A DNA stretch of 8,136 nt, from NCBI GenBank assembly GCA_007125735.1, contig SLCP01000020.1, positions 1 through 8,136 on the forward strand. The letters run 5' to 3'. The notes under the pieces were generated by a model. That model ran no database searches. It had not been told where the DNA came from and worked only from the letters and a program-made list of their open reading frames with translations. Shown here piece by piece: positions 5,725 to 8,136 of the stretch. The stretch's first letter is position 1; the number at the start of each line of letters is the position of its first letter. The stretch comes from Coriobacteriia bacterium (GTDB lineage: Bacteria; Actinomycetota; Coriobacteriia; Anaerosomatales; SLCP01). A program made the position numbers and the translations under genes.

Positions 5725-5751
5725 CCTCCGGAGCGGACCGTGTATCGGCAC
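5725..5751 (-). repeat. Spacer element, copy before rplE (shared with rplN leader)
   Basis: On the transcript GTGCCGATACACGGT (5751-5737) is followed by CCGCT and then CCGGAGG. The leader of rplN has GTGCCGACACGGTTT followed by CGGAGG (6494-6474). The two match over 13 bases apart from an inserted TA, and both end in a Shine-Dalgarno. The adjoining CACGGTCCGCTCCGG (5742-5728) also matches CACGGTCCGTCCGG in the rplO leader (2603-2590) apart from one inserted C. This may be a dispersed cis-element or a chance likeness. Confidence 0.35.
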
Positions 5752-5754
5752 CGA

Positions 5755-6078
5755 CTACTTGTCGATGTCCTTGCCACACTTCTTGCACACGCGTACGCGA
5801 TTCCCGGCCTCACGACGACGTCCGACGCGGGTGGCCTGTGCGCAGCTCGGGCAGACGAGCATGACGTTGCTCGCGTGGATCGTGCCCTCGATCTCGAGGA
5901 TCCCGCCCTTGGGCTGACGCTGCGTCGCCCTCTGGGTCTTCTTGATCATGTTGACGTGCTCGACCACGAGGCGCTCCCGGTGCGGGTACACGCGCAGGAC
6001 GCGGCTTTCCTTGCCCTTGTCCTTGCCGGTGATGACCTTGACCCGGTCGCCCTTGCGGATAGTAAGAGACTTCGACAT
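5755..6078 (-). CDS. rplX: 50S ribosomal protein L24 (uL24) with C-terminal zinc-type cysteines
   Basis: Assembly initiator that binds the 5' domain of 23S rRNA near the peptide exit tunnel. It has 107 residues, a normal length. The KOW motif is in RKGDRVKVITGKDKGKESRV (8-27), followed by VVEHVNMIKKTQR (38-50), PKGGILEIEGTIHASNVML (56-74), and a C-terminal ribbon with Cys76/Cys79 (CPSC) and Cys98/Cys101 (CKKC). The paired cysteines are those expected of a zinc-holding L24. ATG 6078 begins MSKSLTIRKGD; an earlier in-frame ATG at 6114 lies inside rplN and is not needed. AGGGAGGG precedes the start by about ten bases. The gap after rplN is 16 bases. The stop is TAG. Confidence 0.96.
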   Translation of the reverse strand: MSKSLTIRKGDRVKVITGKDKGKESRVLRVYPHRERLVVEHVNMIKKTQRATQRQPKGGILEIEGTIHASNVMLVCPSCAQATRVGRRREAGNRVRVCKKCGKDIDK

Positions 6079-6094
6079 CTGCTTCCGGCCCTCC

Positions 6095-6463
6095 CTATAT
6101 GACCTCGGGCGCAAGAGACACGATCTTCATGTAGCGACGGTCACGCAGCTCTCGTGCAACCGGGCCGAAGATGCGGGTGCCCCGCGGATTACCCTGGGGA
6201 TCGATGATGACCGCAGCGTTCTCGTCGAACTTGATGTAGCTGCCGTCGGGACGACGTACCTCTTTCTTGGTGCGGACGACGACCGCGCGAACGATCTCGC
6301 CTTTCTTGACGGTGCCGTTCGGGATGGCCTCCTTCACGGTGGCCACGATGGTGTCGCCCACGCGCGCGTAGCGGCGCTTGGACCCTCCGAGCACCTTGAT
6401 GCAGAGCACTCGACGTGCCCCGGAGTTGTCGGCTACCTTGAGCCGCGATTCCGCCTGTATCAT
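6095..6463 (-). CDS. rplN: 50S ribosomal protein L14 (uL14)
   Basis: Large-subunit interface protein forming bridges B5/B8 and the binding site of the silencing factor RsfS. It has 122 residues, exactly the usual length. MIQAESRLKVADNSGARRV (1-19), GGSKRRYARVGDTIVATVKEA (26-46), KKGEIVRAVVVRTKKE (53-68) and GNPRGTRIFGPVARELR (91-107) are family hallmarks. The ATG follows GGAGG by ten bases. It is the first gene of the classical spc cluster; here only 72 bases separate it from rpsQ and I see no promoter in them, so it is probably co-transcribed with the S10 cluster. The stop is TAG. Confidence 0.98.
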   Translation of the reverse strand: MIQAESRLKVADNSGARRVLCIKVLGGSKRRYARVGDTIVATVKEAIPNGTVKKGEIVRAVVVRTKKEVRRPDGSYIKFDENAAVIIDPQGNPRGTRIFGPVARELRDRRYMKIVSLAPEVI

Positions 6464-6473
6464 CTCTTCTCTT

Positions 6474-6494
6474 CCTCCGAAACCGTGTCGGCAC
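6474..6494 (-). repeat. Spacer element, copy before rplN
   Basis: The transcript reads GTGCCGACACGGTTT (6494-6480) and runs into the rplN Shine-Dalgarno CGGAGG (6479-6474). It matches the rplE leader at 5751-5725 over GTGCCGA(TA)CACGGT. Here the first part can also form a small stem, CGTG-CCGA-CACG (6495-6484). The likeness and the shared position, immediately before a start signal, suggest a common regulatory motif, but only two good copies exist in this window. Confidence 0.35.
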
Positions 6495-6501
6495 GTGAGC
6501 G

Positions 6502-6521
6502 GTGCACCTCTGTCGGTGCAC
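6502..6521 (-). promoter_or_regulatory. Perfect seven-pair hairpin at the S10/spc junction
   Basis: GTGCACC and GGTGCAC flank the six-base loop GACAGA on the transcript, in the 72-base spacer between rpsQ and rplN. This is the boundary where many bacteria separate the S10 and spc operons. The stem is perfect and GC-rich, but no U-tract follows, so it is not a standard intrinsic terminator. It may be a processing, attenuation or stability element; no evidence here decides. Confidence 0.4.
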
Positions 6522-6535
6522 GTCGACGGCCGCCT

Positions 6536-6796
6536 CTACTTTGCCTTCTCCACGATCTCGACGAGCCGCCAGCGCTTCATCTTCGAGAGCGGACGGGTCT
6601 CCATGATCTGGACGAGATCGCCCACCTGGGCGGCGTTCTCTTCGTCGTGCGTATGGAACTTGGTGCTGCGGGTGATCATCTTGCCGTAGAGCGGGTGACG
6701 CTTCCGGTTCGACACCTCGACCACGCAGGTCTTCTCGCCGCCGGCAGAGACGACGATACCCTGCCGGACCTTTCGACTGTTGCGCTCAGTAGTCAT
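6536..6796 (-). CDS. rpsQ: 30S ribosomal protein S17 (uS17)
   Basis: OB-fold protein that binds the 5' and central domains of 16S rRNA early in 30S assembly. It has 86 residues, normal. RKVRQGIVVS (8-17), KRHPLYGKMITRSTKFHTHDE (32-52) and GDLVQIMETRPLSKMKRWRL (59-78) are clear signatures. The turn SAGGEKT (17-23) replaces the more usual SDKMDKT. ATG 6796 has GGAGG seven bases upstream. The gap after rpmC is 20 bases. The stop is TAG. It is the last gene of the classical S10 cluster. Confidence 0.97.
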   Translation of the reverse strand: MTTERNSRKVRQGIVVSAGGEKTCVVEVSNRKRHPLYGKMITRSTKFHTHDEENAAQVGDLVQIMETRPLSKMKRWRLVEIVEKAK

Positions 6797-6816
6797 TGCG
6801 TTTCCTCCACCGTCCT

Positions 6817-7032
6817 CTAGGACGCCTGTGCGTCACGTGACGCACCGATCTCACGGGCACGCAACTCAGTCAGCAGTCGCGCGATATCCTTCTTGACGAA
6901 GCCGATGCGCGCCGGGTTGTCGAGCTGCCCTGTCGCGAGTTGGAACCGCAGATTGAACAGTTCCGCGCGAGCCTCTTTGACCTTCTCGACCAAGTCAGAG
7001 TCCTCAAGACCCTGTATCTCGTTTGTCTTCAT
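6817..7032 (-). CDS. rpmC: 50S ribosomal protein L29 (uL29)
   Basis: Small two-helix protein at the rim of the peptide exit tunnel, near the docking site of trigger factor and the signal recognition particle. It has 71 residues, within the usual 60-75. KEARAELFNLRFQLATGQLDNPARI (19-43) and the second helix VKKDIARLLTELRARE (46-61) are typical. The ATG follows the rplP TAG with no base between them, and the only upstream purine run is the weak GGTGGTGAAG. Translation is therefore probably coupled to rplP. The stop is TAG. Confidence 0.96.
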   Translation of the reverse strand: MKTNEIQGLEDSDLVEKVKEARAELFNLRFQLATGQLDNPARIGFVKKDIARLLTELRAREIGASRDAQAS

Positions 7033-7458
7033 CTACGCTTCACCACCAGCATCGGAACGAGTCACGAACTTGCACTTGATGGGCAGCTTGTTAGCAGCAA
7101 GCCTCATCGCTTCCTTGGCGACCTCCTCGGGCACACCAGCCACCTCGAACATCACGCGACCGGGCTTCACGACAGCCACCCACTTCTCGGGATTGCCCTT
7201 GCCCGAACCCATCCTGGTCTCGGCAGGCTTCTGAGTCACCGGCTTGTCCGGGAAGATGTTGATCCACACCTTGCCGCCACGCTTCATGTGGCGCGTCATA
7301 GCGACACGCGCCGCCTCGATCTGGCGGTTGGTGACCCATGCGGGCTCGAGGGCCTTGAGTCCGAAGTCACCGTACTGGACGCTGGTTCCGCCCTTGGCCA
7401 TACCCTTCATCGAGCCACGCTGTACCTTGCGGTGCTTCACTCGCTTGGGGAGCAGCAT
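7033..7458 (-). CDS. rplP: 50S ribosomal protein L16 (uL16)
   Basis: Late-assembling large-subunit protein near the A site and peptidyl-transferase centre, which helps position A-site tRNA. It has 141 residues, normal. MLLPKRVKHRKVQRG (1-15), TNRQIEAARVAMTRHMKRGGKVWI (43-66), FPDKPVTQKPAETRMGSGKG (69-88) and VKPGRVMFEVAGVPEEVAKEA (97-117) are conserved. ATG 7458 is chosen because GGAGGGAGGT ends six bases upstream; a longer in-frame start at 7509 lies within rpsC and adds 17 unrelated residues. One base separates the rpsC stop from this start (TAA-G-ATG). The stop is TAG. Confidence 0.97.
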   Translation of the reverse strand: MLLPKRVKHRKVQRGSMKGMAKGGTSVQYGDFGLKALEPAWVTNRQIEAARVAMTRHMKRGGKVWINIFPDKPVTQKPAETRMGSGKGNPEKWVAVVKPGRVMFEVAGVPEEVAKEAMRLAANKLPIKCKFVTRSDAGGEA

Positions 7459-7459
7459 C

Positions 7460-8136
7460 TTACGACCTCCCTCCACGATCGTTGCGACGGCCGCGCGACG
7501 GCGGCGCATCGGTCGGCGACGGCAGTTCCTGCCCCGGCAGGACCTCGCCGCGGTAGATCCAGACCTTCACGCCGATCGCGCCCATTGTCGTGCGCGCCTC
7601 GGCGGTGCCGTAGTCGATCTTCGCCCTCAGAGTGTGCAGCGGGACCCTGCCCTCGCGGTACCACTCACGGCGACCCATGTCCGACCCGCCGAGGCGGCCG
7701 GAGCACTGGATCCTGATACCGAGCGCGCCGCTCTTCATCGCGGAGGCCACAGCCTTGCGCATCGCACGCCGGAAGGCCACACGACCCTCGAGCTGCTCGG
7801 CGACGCTCTGCGCGACGAGGACCGCGTCGAGCTCGGGGCGCTTGATCTCGACGATGTTCACGGCAACGGTCGACCCGGTGAGCTTCTCGAGGTCCTTGCG
7901 CAGCGCATCGACCTCCGAGCCCTTCTTGCCGATGACGATGCCCGGGCGGGCGGTCCACAACTCGACGACCACCTTGTCGCCCTTGCGCTCGATCTCAACG
8001 CGAGACACCGCGGCGCGACGAAGGCGCGTGCTGAGGTACTTGCGAATCTCCAGGTCCTGCTCGAGCGTCGCACTGTACTCCTTGCCGGCGTACCAGCGAG
8101 AGCGCCACTGCTCGGTGATGCCGAGCCTCAGACCAA
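7460..8136 (-). CDS. rpsC: 30S ribosomal protein S3 (uS3), 5' end outside window
   Basis: Small-subunit protein at the mRNA entry tunnel, with mRNA-unwinding activity together with S4 and S5. 224 codons are visible. The first complete one (8134-8132) begins GLRLGITEQWRSRWYAGKEY, which in the family follows about eight residues (MGQKVNPx), so only a few codons are missing. The type-II KH domain has its GKKG loop at visible residues 69-72, in RPGIVIGKKG. The C-terminal domain shows VAEQLEGRVAFRRAMRKAV, GIRIQCSGRLGGSDMGRREWYREGRVPLHTLRAKIDYG and GVKVWIYRGEVLPG, followed by a short polar, arginine-rich tail. The GTG at 8008 is an internal Val, not a start, because the frame continues with family sequence upstream. 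The stop is TAA, one base before rplP. Confidence 0.97.
   Translation of the reverse strand, partial: GLRLGITEQWRSRWYAGKEYSATLEQDLEIRKYLSTRLRRAAVSRVEIERKGDKVVVELWTARPGIVIGKKGSEVDALRKDLEKLTGSTVAVNIVEIKRPELDAVLVAQSVAEQLEGRVAFRRAMRKAVASAMKSGALGIRIQCSGRLGGSDMGRREWYREGRVPLHTLRAKIDYGTAEARTTMGAIGVKVWIYRGEVLPGQELPSPTDAPPSRGRRNDRGGRS

Noticed and set aside
4796..5917. 373-codon open frame on the plus strand across rpsN, rplE and part of rplX
   Set aside because: It runs antisense through three confirmed ribosomal genes and their spacers; its composition is that of a complement-frame artefact.
6460..6508. GTG-started 15-codon frame ending in TGA overlapping the rplN ATG
   Set aside because: No Shine-Dalgarno precedes it, the start falls inside the junction hairpin, and it is likely chance.
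6502..6521. Intrinsic terminator between rpsQ and rplN
   Set aside because: No U-tract follows the stem on the transcript. The same holds for the hairpins at 3788-3803, 4829-4851, 5088-5110 and 2608-2627.
5942..6820. 292-codon open frame on the plus strand opposite rplX, rplN and rpsQ
   Set aside because: Antisense to three conserved genes, with no recognisable domain.
7460..8008. rpsC start at 8008
   Set aside because: That codon is GTG for an internal Val. The frame continues upstream with conserved S3 sequence to the window edge.
1..8136. Mobile element, CRISPR array, tRNA/rRNA, attachment site or defence system
   Set aside because: No terminal repeats, spaced direct repeats, transposase, tRNA-like fold or foreign-composition block was seen; gene order is fully canonical.

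Overview
The window is one uninterrupted run of ribosomal-protein and export genes, all on the minus strand and transcribed from position 8136 towards 1. It is the end of the S10 cluster joined to the spc cluster in the ancestral bacterial order: rpsC (5' end cut), rplP, rpmC, rpsQ | rplN, rplX, rplE, rpsN, rpsH, rplF, rplR, rpsE, rpmD, rplO, secY, adk, map (3' end cut). No gene of the canonical order is missing, nothing is inserted, and I see no convincing plus-strand gene, RNA gene, mobile element or CRISPR array.

Organism: the DNA is clearly GC-rich. The secY-adk-map tail, the short zinc-type S14 (four Cys), an adenylate kinase with a four-Cys zinc lid, and strong Shine-Dalgarno sequences point to a GC-rich Gram-positive-type lineage. 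Several proteins (L15, S8, L5) read to me like a deep Actinomycetota lineage related to Coriobacteriia. That placement is an inference from general resemblance, not from a search.

Layout: 8136-6536 encodes S3, L16, L29 and S17 with almost no spacing. 6463-5755 (L14, L24) and 5662-2677 (L5, S14, S8, L6, L18, S5, L30) encode the core spc proteins, followed by L15 (2561-2115) and the SecY translocon channel (2118-865). Adenylate kinase (815-171) and methionine aminopeptidase (160-1) follow. Thus ribosome assembly, membrane insertion of nascent chains, nucleotide balance and N-terminal Met removal are co-expressed. No stretch over 300 bases lacks a gene; the longest spacer is 115 bases (before rplO).

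This is housekeeping DNA and I do not find a new defence, mobile or metabolic system. The points worth a second look are at the regulatory and codon level: (1) ten of sixteen visible stop codons are TAG, a surprising choice for highly expressed genes; (2) the wider spacers carry short GC-rich inverted repeats; (3) the spacers before rplN and rplE share a 13-nt gapped sequence, and those before rplE and rplO share a 14-nt one; (4) a 16-codon mini-ORF with a good ribosome-binding site ends on the rplE Shine-Dalgarno; (5) L15 lacks three lysines normally found in its rRNA-binding arm.
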